From NCBI GenBank assembly GCA_037355855.1, contig CM074769.1, forward strand, positions 1,240,001-1,304,000: a stretch of 64,000 nt of DNA, written 5' to 3'. The translations under genes were made by a program, and so were the position numbers. The notes beneath the pieces were generated by a model. That model was not told the origin of the DNA. It worked only from the letters and a program-made list of their open reading frames with translations, and did not search any database. Shown one piece after another: positions 1 through 8,589 of the stretch (position 1 is its first letter; each line of letters begins with the position of its first letter). Origin of the DNA: Pseudo-nitzschia pungens. Taxonomy: Eukaryota; Bacillariophyta; Bacillariophyceae; Bacillariales; Bacillariaceae.

Positions 1-19
1 CCCGGGATGGGTGGGTGGG

Positions 20-296
20 TGAACGAAAATAGACTTAGCTGGCTGCAACCTGATCAGGGCGCGCTTTCCTGTCTATGGTTATTCTTTCACTGACTTAGTC
101 ACTCAAGGAAGGGGGAGAAGTCCAATGCGCTTGGTCTTCAGTGAAGTTTATGAGCTCACTGCTTCCTAGCGCTTTGCTGGAGAGGAACTTGCTGCTGTTG
201 TTGCTGCTGCAACTTTGCCTGCGCGCGCGCAAGCGCGGTCGACTTACCTTCTCCCGTCTGTCCGTTGACACCCTTCGTAGCTGGCGCATGATTGGG
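20..296 (-). repeat. Direct terminal repeat of the retrotransposon, 3' copy
   Basis: 277 bp, identical to 8313-8589 except at position 161 (G here, T at 8454). One-base-indel similarity continues for about six bases beyond 296. It contains the palindrome-like bZIP-type site TGACTTAGTCA at 91-101, a GCGCGCGC run and a CTGCTGTTGTTGCTGCTG stretch. On the element's own strand it reads through a 64-codon open frame and a consensus GTAAGT splice donor. It would act as the downstream repeat and could supply the 3' end of the transcript. Confidence 0.9.
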
Positions 297-1052
297 TTTA
301 CTATGTTCCAAGTGGCAGAGTGTCAGACGATCTTGGAGTGACTCAAAATAAATTTGTTAATTGGTGATAAGGGGTTTAATGTCCCCAGTATACGAAGGGG
401 GTAGGGAATGACCCAGGGGCTTAGATAACGGAATTAACCCCTTTTCAAGGGTTAAATAAAATGACCGTTTTCTGTTTCCAGAAGCATGCAAACTCTTCTG
501 TCTCTCTGCCTAGTGGTGCCGAATTCTCGACATGCAGTAGGCTGCTTCTGACCCTGGGTATACAGATCACGAGTAGACTACCGACCGGATATCTTTTATT
601 GGGGTACTAGCCTCAACAACAAGATAGAGTTTCGTGGCGCATATTCTGCATATCCTATCCACTCTCTGTGGTTTCCAAGTTGCCAAGCTTGGAAACTTCA
701 GAACCTTTTGGTAATCTGGGTGACTGATGACCCAGAGACAGGAAAGCAAAACACTGAAAGATTCCATAGAATCTTAGACAATAAGTCCCCCCCCTCGAAC
801 ACTTCATTTCCCGGAGTCATGGAGAATCATTCACCTGTGTGGGAGTTAATCCGCCAGAAGACAAACATTGAACCGACACTGATGTCCATGCTGGGAACTG
901 GATCGAAGCGCATTACCCGGAAGCGCCGAAATCGACCTAGGGATTGGGATGGGCTCCCTAGACGCCCAACAAGCGTTGACACTTGTCGTGGGGGGAATGA
1001 GGCCTCCCCCCGAGCCCTTCAGTCCTAAGGAGCCGAAGCATCTTGTCCGGCC
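297..1052 (-). other. 3' spacer of the retrotransposon
   Basis: Non-coding stretch between the stop of the recombinase frame (1053) and the downstream terminal repeat. I see no convincing gene in either direction. It holds a perfect 7-bp stem with an 8-base loop (TTAACCC at 434-440 pairing with GGGTTAA at 449-455) and a C9 run near 787. In PAT/Ngaro elements this position would contain the internal B repeat, but no copy of the bases outside the left terminal repeat is found here. Confidence 0.5.
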
Positions 1053-2606
1053 CTAGATCAGGTGGTGGGAGAACCGAACCAAAGTGGGAACTGAAGCCTT
1101 GGCGTCTGAGTATCTTTCCATCATAGACATCCCGGGAAGAAGTCCATTACTTCTGCTGAACTTGCGCCATCGATTATTGGCCTGGATCACGTTTTCAGGG
1201 ATCCCTTGGTTTTGGGCTTCTGAGGTAGCTCCGCGCCGGAGGGATCTGTATGTGCTGAACTTTCCTTCAAGAGCGGGCTCTTCCCCTAAGAGGCTTGGGT
1301 GGGACCTGTGGAGCCGATTTAACAAGGATAAAAAGAGGGTGTCCATTTCACTTATGGAAGCTCTTCTCTTGGAGTCCTTTCCTAAGAACATAGGCCCCGA
1401 CTTTCTTCCTTGCTTTGTTCGGACTGTCAACAAGCGTTGGAACCACAATTGAATTTTAATTCCTCCCTTTGTCGTGGGGGAGAGGGGCTGCGTAAAGAAT
1501 TTTAAGCCTCGTTCCCGCTTAAACGAACCCGAGAGTATCAGTGGGACGTGTCTCTTGTTCCCTGACGCTTCCACTGCTTCCTTCCAATACTTGAGCATTC
1601 CTCCCAGGTCCACGCGATTGATTTCTTCTCCCCGCAATCCACCAAAAAATCCGGCGATGAGGATTCCCGCTGTCGTCGCGCACCTATCGAGAGCTTCCAT
1701 GTTCCCCAAATCTCTGTTCCATTCCCTCTCCAGGATCTGTAAGCACCCTAACATGATTTCCTTTGTCACCGGAGAATCCGGAAGCCAAACGTCTCCCATT
1801 CTCCGATGACAACCTATGGAAAAGCGTCTAAACCAAAGTTTGTTGGTGTCTGAACCTGAGATGGTGAGGGAGCTTCCTCCGTCGCTCATGAAGGAGGCTC
1901 CTGTTCCTTCAGGACAGGTGTGTACATAGTTCGAGAAGAAGGACCGAGTCTTCCGTAGTGTCTCAAATTGAATGTGCTTGGCATTCTTCCCGGTGTCTAA
2001 GGATCTAATCAACATCCCACAAGCCACATTGAGCCCCCATGTATCACTTTGTGGAAATGGCCCTCGTGCAGGGAGAGCGCAATGTTTCAGACCCAGAGTT
2101 TCCTGGTGTCCCAAGAATCGCTTGAATTCTCTTAGGTTTGAAGCAATTGTGGACCGTTCTCTGCTCCAAAAACTGTCTAGGGTAGCTCTCCTGATGCAAA
2201 GTGCCAACAAGTCGTCAGTTTTCAACCCCGTGATCCGACCTCTACCCAGTAGGTTGTGGAAGTGACAGTTTTCACATTGAAAAGGGGTAAGCAAGTGGTC
2301 TCCATCTCTCGCGCACCGAAATCGGTCTTTGTCTTCGGCTTCTATTAGGTGGTCATCCACTAAGGCATCATCGAGCTGTTCCAGGGTTAAGACTGGGAAT
2401 TTGTCATGTATCCCTTCGTGGAAACACTTGGCGTGCCAGGCTCCCCAGCAGATATCATCGCCGTTCCGTCTGCAACCAAAATTTGCGCATACTATTCCTG
2501 AATGCTCCGGGATCGTTCCACGACAGTGTCCGCATGTCTTCTTTCCACTTCTCCATCCATGAACACCTGCCCGTCTTCCAGGGTCTGTGGGACATTGGGG
2601 GAGCAA
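1053..2606 (-). CDS. Tyrosine recombinase of the retrotransposon, with N-terminal zinc-finger region
   Basis: A 517-codon open frame. It catalyses integration of the circular cDNA in place of a DDE integrase. The C-terminal half carries the family signature: an Arg in a GLRGEE motif (about residue 325), the box II pattern LRRGAT (about 456-461), a downstream NRW, and a Tyr in the ERYSD motif (about 499) as the nucleophile. The N-terminal ~115 residues are rich in Cys/His pairs (CGHC, CANFGC, CWGAWHAKC, CENCH) and look like a zinc-binding module. The frame opens with TTG and has no ATG before the zinc region. It overlaps the RT frame by about 150 bases and is displaced +1 from it, so it is probably made by +1 frameshifting or splicing rather than by separate initiation. 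The fold and motifs are clear; the expression route is inferred. Confidence 0.8.
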   Translation of the reverse strand: MLPQCPTDPGRRAGVHGWRSGKKTCGHCRGTIPEHSGIVCANFGCRRNGDDICWGAWHAKCFHEGIHDKFPVLTLEQLDDALVDDHLIEAEDKDRFRCARDGDHLLTPFQCENCHFHNLLGRGRITGLKTDDLLALCIRRATLDSFWSRERSTIASNLREFKRFLGHQETLGLKHCALPARGPFPQSDTWGLNVACGMLIRSLDTGKNAKHIQFETLRKTRSFFSNYVHTCPEGTGASFMSDGGSSLTISGSDTNKLWFRRFSIGCHRRMGDVWLPDSPVTKEIMLGCLQILEREWNRDLGNMEALDRCATTAGILIAGFFGGLRGEEINRVDLGGMLKYWKEAVEASGNKRHVPLILSGSFKRERGLKFFTQPLSPTTKGGIKIQLWFQRLLTVRTKQGRKSGPMFLGKDSKRRASISEMDTLFLSLLNRLHRSHPSLLGEEPALEGKFSTYRSLRRGATSEAQNQGIPENVIQANNRWRKFSRSNGLLPGMSMMERYSDAKASVPTLVRFSHHLI

Positions 2607-5600
2607 TCAAAGAAACTGTTAGTGGTTCGAACATGTTTTTAGGCCACAATTTGCATCCGTTGGGCAGGGATAGATGCGCGTCAGCAATTTTCAACAGTTG
2701 TTTTCTCCAAACCCCTGTCATAATAGACGGACACACGAACATATGCCTTGTCCCCGGGAACACATGACAGACTTCGCACAACTGTTCAACTGCTAGTTTA
2801 GCGATGACAGGAGGAGGGGCCCAAATCCAACATCCGGAGGGGTCAGTGAAGACCGAATGAAACCAGTCCTCCACTGTAGCAACCCGCCAATGGTTCCCTT
2901 CCATCCCTGGTCCCCAGCTCAAAATTACGTCCTTAAACTCGGGCAGTCTCTCAAAGACATTCTCATGCAATGGGAGGAACTTAAGAAATTTCTCTCCAGC
3001 CATGACGCCTGAGGTGAAGTCTCCCCGAGAGAGTCCGTCACTACCTTGCCATATCATCCTTTCCCCGGAGATCCAAACAAATCGTACTATGATGTCCCCA
3101 TTCATCTCGAGCTCTCGCAGAAGAAGTACTAACTCGTGAAGAAGTTCCGATTTGGCAGAACCCTTGTACATAGTGCTTTCGGCCACCGCGTTGTCTGTAA
3201 AGACAAAGACTTCTGAGCTTGTAGGGATAAGCCCCTCATGTACCATCCGTTGAATCCGTCCGACCAAGTTGGCAGATTCTCTGAAATTTGAAGAACTCTT
3301 CTTTGAAACTTCTTTGGACCACACTCCATATTCTGCCTTGACTCCCCGGTCCCCAGCTTTCCAACTTGAAGACCCAAACCCGGTTCCTGAGGCGTCTCCT
3401 ACAACGTAGGTGGCGTCCTTATGCGCAGGTCTAACTGGAAGCTTGGGGGGCTCGTCGAACGCCGTTAACCGAAGGAGGGCTCGCAAATCACCAGCCAAAC
3501 GGGGCACAGGTTTTACCCAAGTAGGAGGTTCCTTCGTCCCAATGGCCTTCACCGGAGACTGTTGGGATTTAGGCAGTGCCCACCCACTATCATCTCTGTT
3601 CTCCCTCCAAGAGTTCATTGTTAAGTAGATCCCCTTTAAGTAAGGGACCAGAGAAGTGTAAGTCATAGCCACGTATACCAGAAACCCCACAAACGACTCC
3701 GTAGTTTTGAAATGGATGAGCCCTGGTGGGCGTGGTCCACTCGCTTCCATTCGCTCGTTTAACTCGCCAAAGGAGTCCGGTGTAAACCGATCCGATAGCC
3801 CAATTTGGTGAGCAATCCAACGGACGCGCAGCCGGACTTTCTCCCAACGCTCCTGCGTTACGCCCTTACATACACGATCCTCGTCACTTGTCACTGTAGC
3901 TCCCGCCCAAGCTCCGGGCCTTTGACTGGGCATTCTTCTTTTTCGTGCTGCGTCTTGGAGGCCTAAATAACTCAGACCCTTCCCCATCTTGCTGCTGCAC
4001 TCCCAAGCTATGTCCTCAGTTGGAGCCACGATTCTGACATCGTCGACATATTGAATAACTTCGGCGGCCTTGGTTCCGTCCTTGCGTAGTTTCTGGACCC
4101 AAGGTTTGGATGCATCATAGGTGGAGGTCCCGGGAAGGTTGGTCACCACCTTGTCCCATTGGAAGGGATTTTCTGGGTCCTTAGGGTTTCCCAAAATGAT
4201 TCGCTTTGCCCGAAGAGATCCTTGTACAGAATTATATGGAGAGGTTTTGAGACCCATGGCGTTTCTTGTCCACTCCCCTGCGACCACTACCTTTCCTTCT
4301 TCCAAGAACTCTGGAAAGACCTGCGTGAGGTCCACCCCACAATACTTCCGGAGATCAGGGTGTAGAGGGAAGTTCAGGAATTGCTCCCCGTAGTCATTGT
4401 CCGCAAGCCAGGCCCCAGCCACAATCCACCTCACCATGCTATCAACAGTGGGGAGGGCAAACCATGGCCCATATAGGGCTTCGTTGAGTCCTGACTTGGA
4501 TCCATCATACACCATTCTGATGTCAGTGTCTCCTTTCGGGACGTGGAACATAAACATCATGGCTTCCACCAGCTCAAGATCCACCAAGTCAATATACCCC
4601 TTTTGGATTACGTTATCTAATTTAGCTTTGACCATATCCCTCGTCTCCGGAGAATCATAAGGAGGTTGCCTATCTTGGTTCTGAGGGGGGTCTTGGTCGA
4701 ACATTGGCGCCAATCCAATCCGGACAGTTTCTTGGTAGTCCTCCGGCCACCTCCAAAAGAAGATGGCAGAACCATTGTCCCAAGCCCACCAAGATGCTTC
4801 CGCTGCTTTCTTCACTGCCTTAGTCCCGTCCCTCCAGATCCTGTCCGAATGTTCACGATGCTTCCCCACTTCCTCAAACCACTTCTCAAAGCTCCTCTTG
4901 ACACAGTTTTTCCAATACTTGAGGCTTCCCTTTCTAATCCGCCGCAGGGCCCACTTAATTCTGAAGAGCAATACATCATTGTCGAGCTTCCAATTATACT
5001 TGTCCACCAAACCACGAATTATACGCGAGTCCCATAAATGGACCGGTACGGCGGCGTTGTCAGCCTTAGTTGCTTTGTCTGTGGCGGCGCCGGCCTCCCC
5101 GATGTGTCCGTTAAGGCATTGACCGGTCTCCCGTTCCGCGTTTATTCCCGCTTCGATTAGTTGCAAGGGTTGAATTTCCTTCTCTTTGATCTCTCGCGTG
5201 ACCGCGGCCTCGTAGTTGAGTTGTACTTTTGGAGGGAGGGAAACGGCTCTAGCTCTCTTAGTTGACAACCCGCCTACCTCGCTGGCCGTTCGCTTCTGCC
5301 CGTTGGGCCCTTCCTCCGGGGTTAGGAACCATAAGGCCCCTACGTACGCCTTCCCCGGGATATCAGAGGCATATATGAATTCGATCTCACCGTCACTTAG
5401 AAGGCTCGCCCGACTCCCGGGTATGTCCAAGACGTTGGCTTTCTCCTTAACAGACAGACTCCGGGTCACCCATACGTCTTTGAGAAATAGATGTGGGACG
5501 GTAACGTTCTGGAAACGCTTTCTCCATCGGAGTAGGCCCGTGTAGGAGTTGAAAGCGCCTTCTGGAGGCGCTGCCACGCGCTTCCCACCCGCCTCTCTGC

Positions 5601-5862
5601 ACGATATTACGTGTGCAAGGGACGCTTTGAGAGCTGGCGGCTGCTTGAAAATCGCGCACGTCTCGCTGTCGGGGCATGCCCACTCGAAAGTGAAACGCCC
5701 GTCTGTTACCCCCCCCGAGTCTTTGTGGGTTATGGCGACAGAGCCTGGGCGCCACCCATCTGGGATTGAGTATATAGGCGTTAACTTCCTTTTCTTTCGG
5801 CGCCGGGATTCCCCCCCGGTCCCGCGAACGCTCTGGTGAGCTTTGGGCGCCTTGATTATCAA
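2455..5862 (-). CDS. Reverse transcriptase / RNase H frame of the retrotransposon
   Basis: 1135 open codons. The RT domain spans roughly residues 400-700, with a substrate-contact region (IRMVYDGSKSGLN), the LKTSPYNSVQGS motif and the catalytic YVDD at about 604-607. An RNase H-type domain follows at about 815-960 (VVGDASGTGFG, a downstream acidic TDNA and WQGSDGLSRGD). The arrangement matches DIRS pol. The N-terminal ~350 residues are basic with no recognised domain. The frame begins with TTG directly after a TGA stop (5863-5865) and is in exactly the same frame as the gag-like region upstream, so it has no initiation codon of its own at the 5' end. Its end overlaps the recombinase frame. 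It copies the element RNA into DNA. Function is certain at family level; the mode of translation is open. Confidence 0.85.
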   Translation of the reverse strand: MIIKAPKAHQSVRGTGGESRRRKKRKLTPIYSIPDGWRPGSVAITHKDSGGVTDGRFTFEWACPDSETCAIFKQPPALKASLAHVISCREAGGKRVAAPPEGAFNSYTGLLRWRKRFQNVTVPHLFLKDVWVTRSLSVKEKANVLDIPGSRASLLSDGEIEFIYASDIPGKAYVGALWFLTPEEGPNGQKRTASEVGGLSTKRARAVSLPPKVQLNYEAAVTREIKEKEIQPLQLIEAGINAERETGQCLNGHIGEAGAATDKATKADNAAVPVHLWDSRIIRGLVDKYNWKLDNDVLLFRIKWALRRIRKGSLKYWKNCVKRSFEKWFEEVGKHREHSDRIWRDGTKAVKKAAEASWWAWDNGSAIFFWRWPEDYQETVRIGLAPMFDQDPPQNQDRQPPYDSPETRDMVKAKLDNVIQKGYIDLVDLELVEAMMFMFHVPKGDTDIRMVYDGSKSGLNEALYGPWFALPTVDSMVRWIVAGAWLADNDYGEQFLNFPLHPDLRKYCGVDLTQVFPEFLEEGKVVVAGEWTRNAMGLKTSPYNSVQGSLRAKRIILGNPKDPENPFQWDKVVTNLPGTSTYDASKPWVQKLRKDGTKAAEVIQYVDDVRIVAPTEDIAWECSSKMGKGLSYLGLQDAARKRRMPSQRPGAWAGATVTSDEDRVCKGVTQERWEKVRLRVRWIAHQIGLSDRFTPDSFGELNERMEASGPRPPGLIHFKTTESFVGFLVYVAMTYTSLVPYLKGIYLTMNSWRENRDDSGWALPKSQQSPVKAIGTKEPPTWVKPVPRLAGDLRALLRLTAFDEPPKLPVRPAHKDATYVVGDASGTGFGSSSWKAGDRGVKAEYGVWSKEVSKKSSSNFRESANLVGRIQRMVHEGLIPTSSEVFVFTDNAVAESTMYKGSAKSELLHELVLLLRELEMNGDIIVRFVWISGERMIWQGSDGLSRGDFTSGVMAGEKFLKFLPLHENVFERLPEFKDVILSWGPGMEGNHWRVATVEDWFHSVFTDPSGCWIWAPPPVIAKLAVEQLCEVCHVFPGTRHMFVCPSIMTGVWRKQLLKIADAHLSLPNGCKLWPKNMFEPLTVSLIAPPMSHRPWKTGRCSWMEKWKEDMRTLSWNDPGAFRNSMRKFWLQTERR

Positions 5863-6255
5863 TCAAGTGACCGTTGAGTTCCACACACTGGATGGGACCA
5901 ATTCCCATCCTCCTTGAACCAGTAGGATATCAACCTCGGGTAAAGGGCTTGGAAGGTTATTAGGGTGAAAGACCGTTGGATCCCCTGGGAGTCGAGCGGG
6001 AATGTCCGAAGGGCATATTACCCACTGGGTCGTAGCTAAACTTCCGACATACCAAACCCATGTAATCAGTGAGGCCCCCACAATCCCCAGGCGTGTGTCT
6101 CCTTTGTTAACGACCACCGCCCCCTGTCCAGAAATCAGAGACTCTAAGTTGAGGGGTTCCCGGGCGCTATCCGGCGTTCCAGCGGAGCTCTGTGGAGCTT
6201 TCTTCCGTGAGTCCAGCACCTCCTTTGTGCTTGGAGGGCTATCTCGCGCTACTAG
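5863..6255 (-). CDS. In-frame linker between gag-like and RT frames, flanked by two TGA codons
   Basis: 130 sense codons lie between the gag-like stop (TGA at 6258-6256) and a second TGA (5865-5863), all in the same reading frame as both neighbours. There is no ATG at its start; the first near-cognate codon is GTG at 6219. The predicted peptide has a Pro/Ser-rich start and a hydrophobic central stretch containing GIVGASLITWVWYVGSL, then a Pro-rich tail. No protease or other domain is recognisable. It reads as the middle of one gag-pol polyprotein rather than as an independent gene. Confidence 0.5.
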   Translation of the reverse strand, partial: LVARDSPPSTKEVLDSRKKAPQSSAGTPDSAREPLNLESLISGQGAVVVNKGDTRLGIVGASLITWVWYVGSLATTQWVICPSDIPARLPGDPTVFHPNNLPSPLPEVDILLVQGGWELVPSSVWNSTVT

Positions 6256-8286
6256 TCAGCTCTTCTTCCCGGTATCCTGCAGTTTCTTCACTTTGTTGAC
6301 CAGGAGGTCAAACTCTTCTTTCATTATTGCTCTGCGCGTCATGTGTGTAGTTAGGACCCTCTGTACAACCTCGTGTTTGCTGAAGTTCTTTGGAAGGAAT
6401 TCCAACGCTCCTTGGACCCCCTGGAGGTTTCCCCAGACAATCTTCCCGGCTTTGGCGTCTTCTCCCCTTCCGATTTTTCGGCACTTGTGAAGATATTCGA
6501 AAATAGCCCTGGCGCACGAGGACACATAAAGCCAGTTGTCCCTTTTACAGTCGGGTCTCCTCTTGTGTTGTGTCCGGTATGTTGCATCCATCCATCGTAG
6601 AAGCTCGGCGGCAAACTTTTCTGAGGTGTCCAGACAGTAAAGCGCCAACATCTTTCCTTCGTGGTCCAACTGGTCTTCAATATCGCTCCGGAGCATGTCA
6701 TACTTATTTGCCAGTGCGAGTTCGGCTTTGTAGGCGAATCCGTCCTCCGGAGTCTCCCCGGCGAAAGATTCCCAGGTGGGAATAGTAGCCAAAAGATAAG
6801 AGTCTAAGTTGTCTCTCCGACCCTTATCCAGGACAAAAGGCATTTCGAAGTCAAAGGTTTGCCGCATGAGGGCCTCGGCTGCTGTTTTATACCCTGCCTT
6901 CTTGGCGTTGGAAACCGACGCCGTTCCTGCCTCTGGGTCCTTGACCTTATTAAGCGCCAAGGAGAGCAATGAATGAGGATCCACGAACAGGTAATACGCC
7001 TTGTCCGGCGTGTAGGCATGGGTTGTGATCCATGCCTGGACATCCTCTACAGTTTCGAAAGTGTGTGACCTGAGCCTGATCTCTTTACCCAGAGAGCGAT
7101 TGTTGAGGGTGGCGAGTTGCTTTTCAAGGGCTGCGACTCTTTCTTGCAAAGAAGAACCCTCTAGATCTATCACTTCCTTGGGTTTAGGGGACGCCTGCTC
7201 GAGATACATGGCGTCCAGGCTGGAGGAGAGTGTTGCTGTGGTGACCTTGGACTCGATGTCGTTAAGTTTGGATTGGAATTTCCCATCTATGATCCACTGC
7301 TTGTACCAGAGAAGGAGGGGATAGATGGTTCGCTTGAACCCAGCGGCAATTTGAGTGCCCAGGGAGGACAGGTTTGGACCATATTTGAGTAGGATCGAGT
7401 CGATGGCTTCTTTGTTGGACCGGGAAAGAGAGTTCTTGTTAAGTTTGTCAAGTGCTTGAGAAATCTGCTGCAGTTCCTGTAGAATGGGTGAGGGGTTAGA
7501 CTCCAAGTCCCTTTCCCCTACTACTGACTTAAGGTGCGCGATCCGTAAGTCTAGGGCTGAGACTTCCAGTTCTTGTACCGATGATGCTGTCGAGATGAGC
7601 ACGGAACGCATACGGGAAGCTTGCGCGTGTAGGTTCTCTAGGGCTTCCTTGATTGTATTGGGGTCACTGATGGCGCTTAGAGGTTCCATGGGGGGCAGGG
7701 AGCGCTCGACGTCAGAGCGGATGGCTGCCTTTTTCTGGCGCTTGTCTGGCGGCGCCAAGAGGCTAATGGGGATTTCCGATAGGTGTTTGCTGGTTTCGGC
7801 GAGAGCAATGGCGTGTTCTTCAGATTCACTTGGGTTAGATGGCGTGCCGCGCGCAGCGAGCTGCGAGAAGATGGCGTCCCACTGGTTCAATGACCGGTTT
7901 TGGGAGAGAAGGTCATTGGTTGAGGATCCCAAGTACTCGATAGGAATGAAGGTGGTGGAGGACATAACGTTGGGTTTGATTTCGACAAAGGCATAGGTGT
8001 TGCTGGGAGAACTGGGCTCTAAGTGGAACTCGAACTTGCGAGTGGCGTGGGTGGCAATAGAACAAGAAGTGGAGACGCAAAAGCGCCCTTTATGACCGAC
8101 CTGACCCCAACAGAGTTGGGGATCGGACAGTGTTAAAACACGTAAACTAAACAACAACAACCCCCCCCCGGACTTACCCGCAATAGAAGGGGATCCCGTG
8201 GCGTCGGGAGAGCCCCCCGCCCCAGTGGGAGGAGCATGAAGATCGATGCCCAAAGCCACAGAAAAGTCAAAAGGATCAGTGGACAT
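6256..8286 (-). CDS. Gag-like protein of the retrotransposon
   Basis: 676 codons from a true ATG at 8286, just inside the upstream terminal repeat. No enzymatic motif is present. The centre is rich in charged and Leu heptad-like segments suggesting coiled coil (around residues 200-400), and the C-terminal third is helical with conserved-looking Trp and aromatic positions. A CCHC knuckle is not seen. Position as the first frame before RT, length and helical composition make it the structural (gag/ORF1) protein. A GTAAGT at 8177-8172 beside a polypurine/C-run, around codon 37, could be an optional splice donor. The stop is TGA followed by CTAG, a known leaky context in other eukaryotic and viral genes. 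Confidence 0.7.
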   Translation of the reverse strand: MSTDPFDFSVALGIDLHAPPTGAGGSPDATGSPSIAGKSGGGLLLFSLRVLTLSDPQLCWGQVGHKGRFCVSTSCSIATHATRKFEFHLEPSSPSNTYAFVEIKPNVMSSTTFIPIEYLGSSTNDLLSQNRSLNQWDAIFSQLAARGTPSNPSESEEHAIALAETSKHLSEIPISLLAPPDKRQKKAAIRSDVERSLPPMEPLSAISDPNTIKEALENLHAQASRMRSVLISTASSVQELEVSALDLRIAHLKSVVGERDLESNPSPILQELQQISQALDKLNKNSLSRSNKEAIDSILLKYGPNLSSLGTQIAAGFKRTIYPLLLWYKQWIIDGKFQSKLNDIESKVTTATLSSSLDAMYLEQASPKPKEVIDLEGSSLQERVAALEKQLATLNNRSLGKEIRLRSHTFETVEDVQAWITTHAYTPDKAYYLFVDPHSLLSLALNKVKDPEAGTASVSNAKKAGYKTAAEALMRQTFDFEMPFVLDKGRRDNLDSYLLATIPTWESFAGETPEDGFAYKAELALANKYDMLRSDIEDQLDHEGKMLALYCLDTSEKFAAELLRWMDATYRTQHKRRPDCKRDNWLYVSSCARAIFEYLHKCRKIGRGEDAKAGKIVWGNLQGVQGALEFLPKNFSKHEVVQRVLTTHMTRRAIMKEEFDLLVNKVKKLQDTGKKS

Positions 8287-8312
8287 GGTGGAGCGGATGC
8301 GGGGACAGCGGC

Positions 8313-8589
8313 TGAACGAAAATAGACTTAGCTGGCTGCAACCTGATCAGGGCGCGCTTTCCTGTCTATGGTTATTCTTTCACTGACTTAGTCACTCAAG
8401 GAAGGGGGAGAAGTCCAATGCGCTTGGTCTTCAGTGAAGTTTATGAGCTCACTTCTTCCTAGCGCTTTGCTGGAGAGGAACTTGCTGCTGTTGTTGCTGC
8501 TGCAACTTTGCCTGCGCGCGCGCAAGCGCGGTCGACTTACCTTCTCCCGTCTGTCCGTTGACACCCTTCGTAGCTGGCGCATGATTGGG
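8313..8589 (-). repeat. Direct terminal repeat of the retrotransposon, 5' copy
   Basis: Upstream repeat relative to the element's transcription, 276/277 identical to 20-296. It must contain the promoter if the element is autonomous; the TGACTTAGTCA site recurs at 8384-8394. On the minus strand an ATG at 8582 opens a 64-codon frame that holds a consensus donor (AAG then GTAAGT) after 14 codons. A pyrimidine-rich CAG acceptor lies at the inner edge of the repeat, 27 bases upstream of the gag ATG, so a spliced leader is possible. Confidence 0.9.

Larger units (their letters stand above)
20..8589 (-). mobile_element. Tyrosine-recombinase (DIRS-like) retrotransposon
   Basis: An 8.57-kb element transcribed from the minus strand. 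It is bounded by two 277-bp direct repeats and carries, in transcription order, a gag-like frame, a reverse transcriptase/RNase H frame with a YVDD active site, and a tyrosine recombinase in place of a DDE integrase. That gene set defines the DIRS superfamily; PAT- and Ngaro-type members have split direct repeats. Simple terminal direct repeats are what I see here: the 19 bases left of the first repeat have no match in the spacer at 297-1052, so the A1-B1-A2-B2 layout could not be confirmed, though the left flank is nearly outside the window. I find no target-site duplication, as expected for recombinase-mediated insertion. The repeats differ at one base (G161 versus T8454), which argues for a recent insertion. 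The gag-RT frame contains two TGA codons, so this copy is either readthrough-dependent or damaged. Confidence 0.85.

Noticed and set aside
1..19. Possible second split repeat (B2) of the retrotransposon at the left edge
   Set aside because: The GGGTGGGTGGGT sequence has no counterpart between 297 and 1052, so it is more likely host sequence; only 19 bases are visible.
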